Of a stretch of 64,000 nt of DNA, positions 25,881-33,776 are shown piece by piece. Position numbers and translations under genes: made by a program. The notes beneath the pieces were generated by a model. The model saw nothing but the letters and a program-made list of their open reading frames with translations, was not told the DNA's origin and did no database searches. The number at the start of each line of letters is the position of its first letter. Position 1 is the stretch's first letter. This DNA is from Campylobacter lari. GTDB taxonomy: Bacteria > Campylobacterota > Campylobacteria > Campylobacterales > Campylobacteraceae. The DNA is taken from assembly GCF_001017575.1 (NCBI RefSeq), contig NZ_CP011372.1, positions 1,054,001 through 1,118,000 on the forward strand. Direction: 5' to 3'.

Positions 25881-26615
25881 TTATCCAGCTAGTTTAACTT
25901 TTTTTAAATCAAAATTAAGACTACTTTCAACTATAATAACATGCCAGCCAAAAAGTCCTCTATCATCTATATAAAATTCTATAGTATCATTTGATATATC
26001 AATAGATTCAAAACTTAATGAATTTATAAATTCTTCTTTTGATAACTTTTTATCGTTTAGTTTACCCACTAATTGCCCGTAAGCATATTCTTTAACTTTT
26101 TTATCTAATTCATTTCTATTTTCAATTATTTTTCTTGCAGTTTTTATATAAGTTTGCTGTTTATTATCGTTATTAAAATGAATAAGAACTGTTATATTAT
26201 TAATCCAACTAAAATCTTTTTCAAAAATATTTAATGATTTATTTAGTGTAAATTTTCCCAACACCTCATCTTTGTAATAAATAGGCTCTAAATAACTATT
26301 TAGAATATTCTGTAATTCCTCATCTTTGTAATTATTTTCAATTACATCAATAAACTCAAAGGTTTTGTTATTAATTTCTTTTACTTTTAATTTCATTATA
26401 GTTTTTTCTTTGAATGTTTGATGATAATAAGTCGTATCAGAATCAATTTTATTTATTAATATTTTATTTTCAATTATTTCATTGTTTTCTAAATTTTTAT
26501 AAGCAATAACATCAGGAAGAAGAATTCTATAAAACTTGTCATCATAATATGTAGCAGCTACAGAGCCTTCGCCAAACACAGTAGCTACTTCAAAGACTTT
26601 ATTTTTTACAGCCAT
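25881..26615 (-). CDS. DUF2262 domain protein (copy 1)
   Basis: The 244-residue product is a paralogue of the following gene and has the same DUF2262 pattern: EVLGKFTLNKSLNIF, FSWINNITVLIHFNNDN, NELDKKVKEYAYGQLV and DDRGLFGWHVIIVES near the end. The final motif reads FGWH where copy 2 reads FWGH, so one of the most conserved family positions differs. The two genes are 16 bases apart and follow mnmG after 15 bases on the same strand, so they may share its transcript. The ribosome binding site is weak. Function is unknown. Confidence 0.72.
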   Translation of the reverse strand: MAVKNKVFEVATVFGEGSVAATYYDDKFYRILLPDVIAYKNLENNEIIENKILINKIDSDTTYYHQTFKEKTIMKLKVKEINNKTFEFIDVIENNYKDEELQNILNSYLEPIYYKDEVLGKFTLNKSLNIFEKDFSWINNITVLIHFNNDNKQQTYIKTARKIIENRNELDKKVKEYAYGQLVGKLNDKKLSKEEFINSLSFESIDISNDTIEFYIDDRGLFGWHVIIVESSLNFDLKKVKLAG

Positions 26616-26630
26616 TAAAATTTTTATTTA

Positions 26631-28481
26631 TCATTTTTTCATTTTGATATAAATATGTAAAATATCCAAAGCAGCAGGAGTAATACCGCTAATTTGTGAA
26701 GCAGCAAAAATAGTTGGTGGATTAAATTTTTGCAGTTTTTCTACTACTTCATTACTCAATCCACTCACACTTTTAAAGTCAAAATTTTCAGGGATTTTCA
26801 AATCATTTAAATTTTTCATTTTTTCAATTTGTGCTTTTTGCATTGCAATATAATGATAATACTTTGCTTCATTTAAAATTTCATTCAAAGAATACTCATC
26901 CATATTTTTAAACATTTCATCTAAAGCTTTTAATTTTTCTATATTAAAACTAGCTCTTGCAACAATTTTTTGTAAACTCACTATTGAAGTGATCTTTTCT
27001 TCTTCAATACTTTGTAAAAATTCATTATTTTGATTACTTGGTGTCCATGTGGTTTGAAGTAAAAACTCAAGTCCTTTGCTAACATTTTGCTTTATATTAT
27101 CAATATATGCATAATCTTCTTGGCTTAAAAGTTTAAAATTATATCCATATTCTCCAAGTCTTAAAATAGCATTTTCTTCTCTTAAGAGCAGTCTATACTC
27201 AGCTCTTGAAGTAAACATTCTATAAGGCTCTTTAGTGCCTTTCATCACCAAATCATCAATTAACACCCCTATATAGGCCTCATCACGCCTTAACACAAAA
27301 GGTTCTTTTTCATCAATTGCTAAAACCGCATTTACTCCTGCCATAAAACCTTGCGCAGCTGCTTCCTCATAACCAGTAGTTCCATTAATTTGCCCAGCAC
27401 AATATAAATTTTTAATCTTTTTGGTTTCTAAAGTATGTTTTAGCTCTGTTGGATCAATATAATCATACTCTATAGCATAACCAAAACGCGTGATTTTAGC
27501 ATTTTCAAAACCTTTTATACTTCTTAGCATTGCAATTTGTACTTCATAAGGTAAAGAAGTAGAAAAACCGTTAATATAATACTCTGTCGCATCTTTAGTT
27601 TGTGGCTCTATAAATAAATGATGACTTTCTTTATCACCAAAACGATTAATCTTATCTTCTATAGAAGGACAATATCTTGGTCCTATACCTTCAATTTGCC
27701 CTGTAAAAAGCGGAGCACGGTAAAAATTACTTTTTATAATCTCATGTGTTTTTAAATTTGTTCTTGCTATATAACATGGAAGTTGATTAGGCTTGAAATT
27801 TTTTGTTTTAAAACTAAAAGCTTTAGGGTTTTCATCTCCAGGTTGAATTTCTAAAACACTAAAATCAATACTTTTAGCATCAACCCTTGGACAAGTTCCT
27901 GTTTTTAATCTTCCTACTTTTAATCCACTTTGTTTTAAGTAATCTCCCAAATTTACAGACGCAAGCTCACCTACCCTACCTGCTTGAAGCTTGGTTTCAC
28001 CTATATGGATAAGTCCGTTTAAAAAAGTTCCTGTTGTAAGTATGATTTTTTTGGCAAAATATGTATTTTCTAAATTAGTTTTAACGCCCTTAACTTCATC
28101 ATTTTCTATAAGTAAAGACAAAGCTTGCTCTTGAGAAATTTCTAAATTTTCAAGTTTTAAAAGCTTATTTCTAGCACAAATTCTATAAGCATCCATGTCA
28201 ATTTGCGCTCTACTTCCGCGCACTGCAACACCTTTGCTTTCATTTAAAATTCTAAATTGAATTCCAGCCTCATCGGTAATTTGCCCCATAAGTCCACCCA
28301 TAGCATCAAGCTCTTTTACTAAATGTCCTTTTGCTAAACCACCTATGGCAGGATTACAACTTGCAGCACCAATTTGCTCGATTAAAGTAGTTAAAAGTAA
28401 AGTTTTTTTGCCCATTCTAGCAGCCCCGGCACTAGCCTCAACTCCAGCATGCCCGCCACCAATTACGATTATATCATACAT
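26631..28481 (-). CDS. mnmG: tRNA uridine-5-carboxymethylaminomethyl modification enzyme MnmG (GidA)
   Basis: With MnmE this FAD enzyme modifies the wobble uridine of several tRNAs. The FAD-binding [17 protein letters not shown] is at residues 8-24, and family signatures [16 protein letters not shown] and [16 protein letters not shown] are present. At 616 residues it is full length. It is divergent from the riboflavin synthase gene, with a 122-base AT-rich region between them holding promoters for both. Confidence 0.96.
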   Translation of the reverse strand: MYDIIVIGGGHAGVEASAGAARMGKKTLLLTTLIEQIGAASCNPAIGGLAKGHLVKELDAMGGLMGQITDEAGIQFRILNESKGVAVRGSRAQIDMDAYRICARNKLLKLENLEISQEQALSLLIENDEVKGVKTNLENTYFAKKIILTTGTFLNGLIHIGETKLQAGRVGELASVNLGDYLKQSGLKVGRLKTGTCPRVDAKSIDFSVLEIQPGDENPKAFSFKTKNFKPNQLPCYIARTNLKTHEIIKSNFYRAPLFTGQIEGIGPRYCPSIEDKINRFGDKESHHLFIEPQTKDATEYYINGFSTSLPYEVQIAMLRSIKGFENAKITRFGYAIEYDYIDPTELKHTLETKKIKNLYCAGQINGTTGYEEAAAQGFMAGVNAVLAIDEKEPFVLRRDEAYIGVLIDDLVMKGTKEPYRMFTSRAEYRLLLREENAILRLGEYGYNFKLLSQEDYAYIDNIKQNVSKGLEFLLQTTWTPSNQNNEFLQSIEEEKITSIVSLQKIVARASFNIEKLKALDEMFKNMDEYSLNEILNEAKYYHYIAMQKAQIEKMKNLNDLKIPENFDFKSVSGLSNEVVEKLQKFNPPTIFAASQISGITPAALDILHIYIKMKK

Positions 28482-28603
28482 ATTTTGACCTCATTTTTAT
28501 AAAAAGGCAAAAATTATATAATATTTTTTAAAATAAAACACTAAAAATATTTTTTGAAATTTAAAAGTTTTAGATAAAATCTCATAAAAATTAAAGGTAT
28601 TGA

Positions 28604-29212
28604 ATGTTTAATGGATTAATCCGCGAATTAGCCTTTGTTAAATCATATCAAAACAACACTTTAAGATTAAAAGCAAATTACAAACCAAAACTAGGCGATA
28701 GCATAGCAGTTAATGGTGCGTGTTTGAGCGTAACAAAACTTTTTGATGATGGTTTTAATCTTGAACTTTCTTATGAAACAAGAACCCACATAGCTATTGA
28801 AAATTTAAAAGATTACGTACATATTGAACCTGCACTAGCTTATGGCGATAGAATAGATGGACATTTAATGCAAGGGCATATTGATGGTATAGGTGAAATT
28901 ACTAATATTTCTAAAAAAGAAAATGGAGTTGATTTTTATATTAAATGTCCTGATGATATACAAATTTATATGGCAAATAAAGCAAGTGTAGCTATAGATG
29001 GAGTGAGCTTGACTATCAATGAAGTTTTAAAAGATGGTATTCGCTTAACTATCATTCCTATAACCTTTAATGAAACCTTGTTTAAAAATTACACCATAGG
29101 AAGACGCGTTAATATAGAAAGTGATCTTTTAGCAAGATACATACACAGACAATTAAATTATAAAAAAGAAATTTCATGGCAACAAATAGACAAGATTGCA
29201 TCACTTTATTAG
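28604..29212 (+). CDS. ribE: Riboflavin synthase alpha chain
   Basis: This enzyme dismutates two lumazines to riboflavin. The 202-residue protein has the two lumazine-binding repeats, each starting with a related pattern: MFNGLIREL at residue 1 and LMQGHIDGIGEI near 88. The catalytic-region signatures LAVNGACLSV-like (IAVNGACLSVTKL) and VAIDGVSLTI are both present. No FMN riboswitch is visible upstream. The end overlaps the next gene by 37 bases, which argues for coupled translation. Confidence 0.92.
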   Translation: MFNGLIRELAFVKSYQNNTLRLKANYKPKLGDSIAVNGACLSVTKLFDDGFNLELSYETRTHIAIENLKDYVHIEPALAYGDRIDGHLMQGHIDGIGEITNISKKENGVDFYIKCPDDIQIYMANKASVAIDGVSLTINEVLKDGIRLTIIPITFNETLFKNYTIGRRVNIESDLLARYIHRQLNYKKEISWQQIDKIASLY

Positions 29213-29844
29213 AAAATGATTTTGTAAAAGCTTTTGTAGCCTTTGATCAAGATTATAATATTTTTAGAGCAAAAATTCATGATAATATTTTTCCTTGGGA
29301 AAATTCTATAAAAAAGTGTGTATTTTTAAATCAAATTCATTCTAATATCATCACTCATTATAATAAAGATTTTCACTTTAATGCTGATGGAATAATTAGC
29401 AATGAAAAAAATATAGCTTTGTGCATTTTAAGTGCTGATTGCTTGCCTTTGCTTTTATATGATGATAAAAATAAAGCCATAGCAGCTTTGCATTCAGGCA
29501 GAAAAGGATGTTTTGAAAATATCTTAAAAGAAGCTGTTTTAAAAATGCAAAAAAACTTTAACACTCAAACAAAGAATTTAAAACTCATCATTTCAGCAGG
29601 AATTTGTGCTAAAAATTATGAAATTAATGGCGATGTTTTAAACTATAGCAAAGAAAAATTTGCACCTTTTTTACATGAAAATAAGCTTGATTTAAAAGCA
29701 TTAGTTAAATTTCAAGCAAAAGAATTAGGTATTAATGATATTTTTGATATCAATCTTTGCACCTTTGATGATGAGAGATTTTTTTCTTATAGAAAAAACC
29801 AAACTCCAAAGCGCATTGTTAGCGTGATTTATTTAAAGGATTAA
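29176..29844 (+). CDS. YfiH/laccase-domain purine nucleoside phosphorylase-like protein
   Basis: The 222-residue protein belongs to the multicopper polyphenol oxidase-like YfiH family, whose members show purine nucleoside phosphorylase or adenosine deaminase activity, and which in some bacteria affect peptidoglycan fidelity. Zinc-ligand signatures are seen: NQIHSNIITH near residues 53-62, SADCLPLLLYD near 95-105 and ALHSGRKG near 112-119. It overlaps ribE by 37 bases. The pair also occurs in C. jejuni. Confidence 0.85.
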   Translation: MATNRQDCITLLENDFVKAFVAFDQDYNIFRAKIHDNIFPWENSIKKCVFLNQIHSNIITHYNKDFHFNADGIISNEKNIALCILSADCLPLLLYDDKNKAIAALHSGRKGCFENILKEAVLKMQKNFNTQTKNLKLIISAGICAKNYEINGDVLNYSKEKFAPFLHENKLDLKALVKFQAKELGINDIFDINLCTFDDERFFSYRKNQTPKRIVSVIYLKD

Positions 29845-29845
29845 A

Positions 29846-30052
29846 ATGTATGAAGTAAAAAATTTGCTTGCTTTAAAAATTTTACAAAAGGCTAGAGAAT
29901 TTGGCGATAATGACTTAAGCAACGAAGTTTTAATCACTCAAATGCTAAATCACACCCCACAAACTCTAACTCAAAACGATACTAAAAATTTAAATGAACT
30001 TATCACAACGCTTATAAATGCTAAAGAAAAAGCTAAAATGAGTAATAAATAA
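29846..30052 (+). CDS. Small conserved hypothetical protein (68 residues)
   Basis: A short, mainly helical, charged protein starting one base after the YfiH gene stop. It has no signal or membrane segment and no family I recognise. A segment reading LITQMLNHTPQTLTQND and a lysine-rich end are its only features. The close coupling to the ribE-yfiH pair and the good coding character suggest it is real. It converges with dccS only two bases downstream. Confidence 0.65.
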   Translation: MYEVKNLLALKILQKAREFGDNDLSNEVLITQMLNHTPQTLTQNDTKNLNELITTLINAKEKAKMSNK

Positions 30053-30054
30053 TT

Positions 30055-31278
30055 TTAATTTTTCCAAGTTAAAATAAATTTTGTTCCTTTATTTAGCTCA
30101 CTTTCTACTTTTATTTTTATATTATGCTCTTTACAAATTTTATCTACCAAAGAAAGCCCTATACCAAAACCACCTTGATTTTCATTAAATCTTGAATAAC
30201 GTTCAAAAATATTAGCCAAATTTTCCTTTGCTATACCACAGCCACTATCTGCTATTATAAGTTTTTGCTCTAAAAGCGTTATTTTGATATGACCATTTTT
30301 TATATTATATTTTATAGCGTTATTAACAAGATTATCAAACATTTTAAAAAATTGCTCTTTATTAGCATAAATTTTTCCATCATTTTCTAAGCTAAGCTCT
30401 AAGTCGATATTTTTTTGCTCCAAAAATATCTTGAAATATTCCATTCTTTCTCTAATCAAGTCTTTTAAAAATATCCAATCTTTTTTAGCCTCATAAGCTT
30501 GAGAAAAATTTAAAAAAGTTAAATCTGAATACAAATGACTCAAAGTCAAAGCAGCTATTTTTACACGCTTTAAAGCCTTAATTTCTTCAAAATTCTTTTT
30601 TCTTTCCAAACTCTCTACACTCATTAATATCGCACTAATTGGCGTATTAATCTCATGAGTAGTGTCTTTTATAAAATTATTTAAAAATCTTATTCTCATT
30701 TCTAAAGGCTTGAGCGCAAATTTAAGGATTAAATACCCCATTATACTTACAAAAATCAAAGAAAAAACCATAGCCAAAGCTACTTTAAACCTTATAAATC
30801 CAAGCTCTTTAGAAATATCATCACCTTGTACTAAAACTCTCAAACGATTAACATCACCTAAGACCTCCAAAGCATCTTGTCCTTGAGTATTTGCAAGCAA
30901 TAAATTATTTAAATTCACATCAGCTACATAAATTAGAGTGTTATTATTATAAATATTTGCATTATTGAGTTTAAAAAAAGTTGTTTGAGCAGGCAAGTCA
31001 AGATTAGAAAAATAAACTTTTGTTCTATCAAATATTGCAAATTTTATATTAGAAATTTGAGCAATTTTTCTAGCACCTTTTTCTATAGGCTCAAAACGTA
31101 ATTTTTCCATTTGTAAAATTACAAAACGGTGTTCTTGTCTTAATTTTATACTATGCTCAGTTACTAATTCTTCTATTAACTTTGCATACCATACACCAAA
31201 AAGCACTATAAGAACACTTCCTATACTTACCAAGTATAAAGAAAGAATTTGCCATGCAACACGCTTGGCTTCATACAT
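30055..31278 (-). CDS. dccS: Sensor histidine kinase DccS
   Basis: This 407-residue membrane kinase has two membrane segments (near residues 8-28 and 167-190 from the chosen start) flanking a periplasmic sensor of about 135 residues. The cytoplasmic part has the phosphorylated histidine in DTTHEINTPISAILM and the N and G boxes (NLVNNAIKYN, DSGCGIA, GFGIGLSLV). It pairs with the regulator upstream; this arrangement matches C. jejuni DccRS, a system active in late growth and colonisation. The ATG at 31278 is chosen over 31308 because GAGGG lies seven bases upstream; it overlaps dccR by eight bases. Confidence 0.88.
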   Translation of the reverse strand: MYEAKRVAWQILSLYLVSIGSVLIVLFGVWYAKLIEELVTEHSIKLRQEHRFVILQMEKLRFEPIEKGARKIAQISNIKFAIFDRTKVYFSNLDLPAQTTFFKLNNANIYNNNTLIYVADVNLNNLLLANTQGQDALEVLGDVNRLRVLVQGDDISKELGFIRFKVALAMVFSLIFVSIMGYLILKFALKPLEMRIRFLNNFIKDTTHEINTPISAILMSVESLERKKNFEEIKALKRVKIAALTLSHLYSDLTFLNFSQAYEAKKDWIFLKDLIRERMEYFKIFLEQKNIDLELSLENDGKIYANKEQFFKMFDNLVNNAIKYNIKNGHIKITLLEQKLIIADSGCGIAKENLANIFERYSRFNENQGGFGIGLSLVDKICKEHNIKIKVESELNKGTKFILTWKN

Positions 31279-31936
31279 AGCAATACCCTCTTCCCCTTTG
31301 ATTAACAATGCTATCTTTACCTAAAATTTTTCGTAAATTTTTTACATAAGCCCTTAAACTAAGTTCGCTTGGCTCTTGATCATACTCCCAAATTTCTTCA
31401 AAAATACAAGCAGTATCTATAAATTTACCTTTGTTTTTTAAAAGTAAAGATAAAAGCTTTAACTCTTTTAAAGGCAGGGTTAAAGGCTTGTCATCTTGGT
31501 ATAAAGTTTGCGAAACAAAAGCAAATTTAAAACCATTTCCTAAGTCTTCATAATCTTCATTTTTATGAGCAAAAGAACGCTTTAAAATAGCATTAATTCT
31601 TATTTTTAACTCCTGCAATTCAAAAGGCTTTTTAATATAATCATCACAACCGCTTTCAAATCCCTTTTGTAAATCCATAGTAGTATTTAATGAAGTCATA
31701 AAAATAGCCGGAGTATATTTGCCAGCTTCTCTTAAATTTTTAAGCACACTAAAACCATCACCTTGTGGAACTTTTACATCTAAAATCCATAAATCAAAAT
31801 TTTTCTCATAAGCTTTATCTTGCGCATCTTGAGCATTATCCACTAAAGTAACTACAAAACCTTCTTCTTCTAAAAACTCACTAACAATTTCTCCTAAATT
31901 AATATCATCTTCTAGCAAAAGAATTTGTGTGGCCAT
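31271..31936 (-). CDS. dccR: OmpR-type response regulator DccR
   Basis: The 221-residue regulator has a receiver domain with acidic pocket EDD near residue 9-11, phospho-acceptor D in LWILDVKVPQGDGF (about 53) and the KKPFELQEL lysine near 103. A winged-helix DNA-binding domain follows, ending in RGRGYCYV. It forms an operon with dccS and is divergent from the first hemerythrin gene. The 131-base intergenic region could hold sites it binds, though no repeated binding motif stands out by eye. Confidence 0.9.
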   Translation of the reverse strand: MATQILLLEDDINLGEIVSEFLEEEGFVVTLVDNAQDAQDKAYEKNFDLWILDVKVPQGDGFSVLKNLREAGKYTPAIFMTSLNTTMDLQKGFESGCDDYIKKPFELQELKIRINAILKRSFAHKNEDYEDLGNGFKFAFVSQTLYQDDKPLTLPLKELKLLSLLLKNKGKFIDTACIFEEIWEYDQEPSELSLRAYVKNLRKILGKDSIVNQRGRGYCYV

Positions 31937-32043
31937 TTTTAACCTTTTTATTATATTTACTTAAAACATTATATTTTTTTTGTGTAAATTAAGTGTGAAT
32001 TTAGCGGAGTTAAAGCCAAATATTTATAAAATATTAACCGTTT

Positions 32044-32049
32044 TATAAT
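32044..32049 (+). promoter_or_regulatory. Minus-10 hexamer of the first hemerythrin gene
   Basis: TATAAT preceded by a T-rich stretch. Transcription from it would begin near 32056, downstream of a possible TTG start at 32050, so the ATG at 32068 must be the working start. Confidence 0.6.
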
Positions 32050-32067
32050 TTGTACTTAGGATTTGTT

Positions 32068-32655
32068 ATGCTACCTGAATGGGATCAAAAATATAGTATC
32101 AATAATGTAAAAATCGATGCCCAGCACCAAAAACTCTTTGAACTTGCTGCTAGAGTTGAAGAAATTTCTGATAGACCAATCTATCAAGTAGAACTTAAAA
32201 AACTCATTGCTGAATTTTTTAATTATATTAAAATTCATTTTCAAGATGAAGAAAACTATATGGCTGAGATTAATTATCCCTATTTAAACCAACACAAACT
32301 TATGCATAAGCAAATCACCAGCTCAATGATAAAACTCATACAAAGCATAAAAAGCACTAATGACTTAAAAGAAAAATTATATATAGTGGTTAATTCATGG
32401 CTTATAGAACATATTATTCAGCATGATATGATGATAGAACACTGGAGACAAAGCACACAAGTAAAAAATTCTTCAGACACTTTCGAAGAAGAAAAACCAA
32501 AACCAAAAAAATTTTTATATCAATGTCAATGTGAAGGAAAAACTCACAAAGTCCCTTATGATATTCATTTAAAAATGCAATATTCTAAAGTACAATTTAA
32601 ATGCAAAGAATGCTCTGCTAATTTAATTTTATGCAAAGAAAAAACTGAAATTTAA
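32068..32655 (+). CDS. Bacteriohemerythrin with C-terminal cysteine domain (copy 1)
   Basis: The 195-residue protein is an oxygen-binding diiron hemerythrin. Ligands fit the family: H in DAQHQKLFELA, HFQDEENYM (HxxxE), HKLMHKQI (HxxxH) and HIIQHD (HxxxxD). A C-terminal extension of about 60 residues has CQCEGKTHKVPYDIH and CKECSANLILC, which could form a small zinc site. Homologues in C. jejuni protect Fe-S enzymes from oxygen. The start is the ATG in MLPEWDQ, matching the next gene's MLPKWCD. Confidence 0.88.
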   Translation: MLPEWDQKYSINNVKIDAQHQKLFELAARVEEISDRPIYQVELKKLIAEFFNYIKIHFQDEENYMAEINYPYLNQHKLMHKQITSSMIKLIQSIKSTNDLKEKLYIVVNSWLIEHIIQHDMMIEHWRQSTQVKNSSDTFEEEKPKPKKFLYQCQCEGKTHKVPYDIHLKMQYSKVQFKCKECSANLILCKEKTEI

Positions 32656-32688
32656 CAAAAATTAATCATAGTTTAAAATATTGTAAAT

Positions 32689-32694
32689 TATAAT
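32689..32694 (+). promoter_or_regulatory. Minus-10 hexamer of the second hemerythrin gene
   Basis: TATAAT at 32689-32694, 39 bases before the ATG at 32733, with an AAGGAG ribosome binding site in between. The second hemerythrin gene therefore has its own promoter. Confidence 0.6.
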
Positions 32695-32732
32695 GCCTGC
32701 AAAACTCTGCCAAATATAAACAAGGAGTTAAC

Positions 32733-33296
32733 ATGCTACCAAAATGGTGTGATAAATACAGTATTCACAATAATGAAATCGACAAACAGCACAAAAAACT
32801 TTTTGAACTCGCTGCTAATGTTGAGATGATTTCAGATAAACCCATTCATAAAGGACAAATCAAATTTTTACTTGCAGATTTTTTTAACTATATGAAAGAA
32901 CATTTCGCTGAAGAAGAAAAATATATGGCAAAAATAGGCTATCCTGAACTTGCTAATCATCAAAAAATTCACAAAAGCATTATTCAATCTATGATAGATT
33001 TAATTCAAAATATCAAAAGCACTAATGATTTAAAAGAAAAACTCAATATCATCGCATCAAAATGGCTATTAGAGCATATCTTAAGAGAAGATATGAAAAT
33101 AGAAAAATGGCATCAAACACAGTTAAACAAAAAAGACAATGAAACAACTTCAGAAGATTTGCAAGAATTTTATGAGTATATTTGCTCATGTGCTGATAAA
33201 ATCCATAAAGTGCCTTGCGAAATTCATCAAAAAATTCAAAAAACGAATGCAAGTTATAAGTGCAAAACTTGCCAAGAAGCAATAAGACTAAAATAA
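32733..33296 (+). CDS. Bacteriohemerythrin with C-terminal cysteine domain (copy 2)
   Basis: This 187-residue paralogue of the preceding gene has all hemerythrin ligands (DKQHKKLFEL, HFAEEEKYM, HQKIHKSI, HILRED) and the same C-terminal extension, with CSCADKIHKVPCEIH and CKTCQEA. The two copies share over half their residues by eye, so they are a tandem duplication. The extension has kept its cysteine pairs in both, suggesting it is functional. A ribbon-helix-helix gene follows ten bases later. Confidence 0.88.
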   Translation: MLPKWCDKYSIHNNEIDKQHKKLFELAANVEMISDKPIHKGQIKFLLADFFNYMKEHFAEEEKYMAKIGYPELANHQKIHKSIIQSMIDLIQNIKSTNDLKEKLNIIASKWLLEHILREDMKIEKWHQTQLNKKDNETTSEDLQEFYEYICSCADKIHKVPCEIHQKIQKTNASYKCKTCQEAIRLK

Positions 33297-33306
33297 AGGC
33301 TACACA

Positions 33307-33528
33307 ATGAATAAAAGATACACCTTAACCCTTTCAGAAGAACTTTATGAACGCTTAAGTCAAACTGCGAAATTTTCTAAAAAGAAAAAAGCTGAAATTT
33401 TACGCAATGCTTTAGAAAATTATCTTGATGAAATGGAAGATTTTGCTCCAGCTATAGAAGCTTTAGAAGATCTAAAAGATGGAGATAGTGAAAAATTAGA
33501 TAGTATTATCAAAAAATTAAAATGCTAA
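33307..33528 (+). CDS. Ribbon-helix-helix (CopG-like) DNA-binding protein
   Basis: This 73-residue protein starts with a beta strand KRYTLTLSEELYERL followed by two helices (SKKKKAEILRNALENYLDEME), the plan of CopG/Arc-type repressors and many antitoxins. The C-terminal acidic tail could bind a partner, but no toxin gene follows: the next 248 bases are non-coding. It is probably cotranscribed with the hemerythrin gene ten bases upstream and could be an autoregulator or a lone antitoxin-like regulator. Confidence 0.75.
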   Translation: MNKRYTLTLSEELYERLSQTAKFSKKKKAEILRNALENYLDEMEDFAPAIEALEDLKDGDSEKLDSIIKKLKC

Positions 33529-33609
33529 CTCCCTCAGTTTCCATACATTAACTATCAAAGAGCATAATTACATTTGTAAAAGCAAACATTCATAGATAAC
33601 TCCTTAGTT

Positions 33610-33642
33610 TTTAAAGATCTAGTTTCAAACTAGATCTTTAAA
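33610..33642. repeat. 33-bp perfect palindrome between the RHH gene and porA
   Basis: TTTAAAGATCTAGTTT and AAACTAGATCTTTAAA flank a single central C. The arms are perfect over 16 bases. It may be a terminator for the hemerythrin-RHH transcript (no clear T-run follows) or a DNA-binding site for a symmetric regulator. The rest of the 33529-33776 gap is very AT-rich, with the porA promoter at its end. Confidence 0.7.
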
Positions 33643-33723
33643 GATATATCTATCTACTTATATTAATACTATATAATCTAATATATTTTATATTGTTTTT
33701 ATTTACTTTAAGAATTCTTATAT

Positions 33724-33754
33724 AAAACTATGCTATAATACAAGCCATAGTTTT
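33724..33754 (+). promoter_or_regulatory. porA promoter flanked by an inverted repeat
   Basis: A minus-10 TATAAT at 33734-33739 lies in the centre of a 9-base inverted repeat (AAAACTATG at 33724-33732, CATAGTTTT at 33746-33754). AAGGAG follows before the ATG at 33777. The repeat arms sit where a repressor or activator could contact both sides of the minus-10. Confidence 0.6.
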
Positions 33755-33776
33755 AATTTTAATAAGGAGAATTCTC

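Noticed and set aside
28482-28603. FMN riboswitch before ribE
   Set aside because: None of the conserved FMN aptamer blocks are visible in this 122-base gap.
32050-32067. TTG start for the first hemerythrin
   Set aside because: It overlaps the likely transcript start region, and the paralogue starts at the equivalent ATG.
33529-33776. Toxin gene after the ribbon-helix-helix gene
   Set aside because: No open frame of useful length in either strand; only the palindrome and porA promoter are present.
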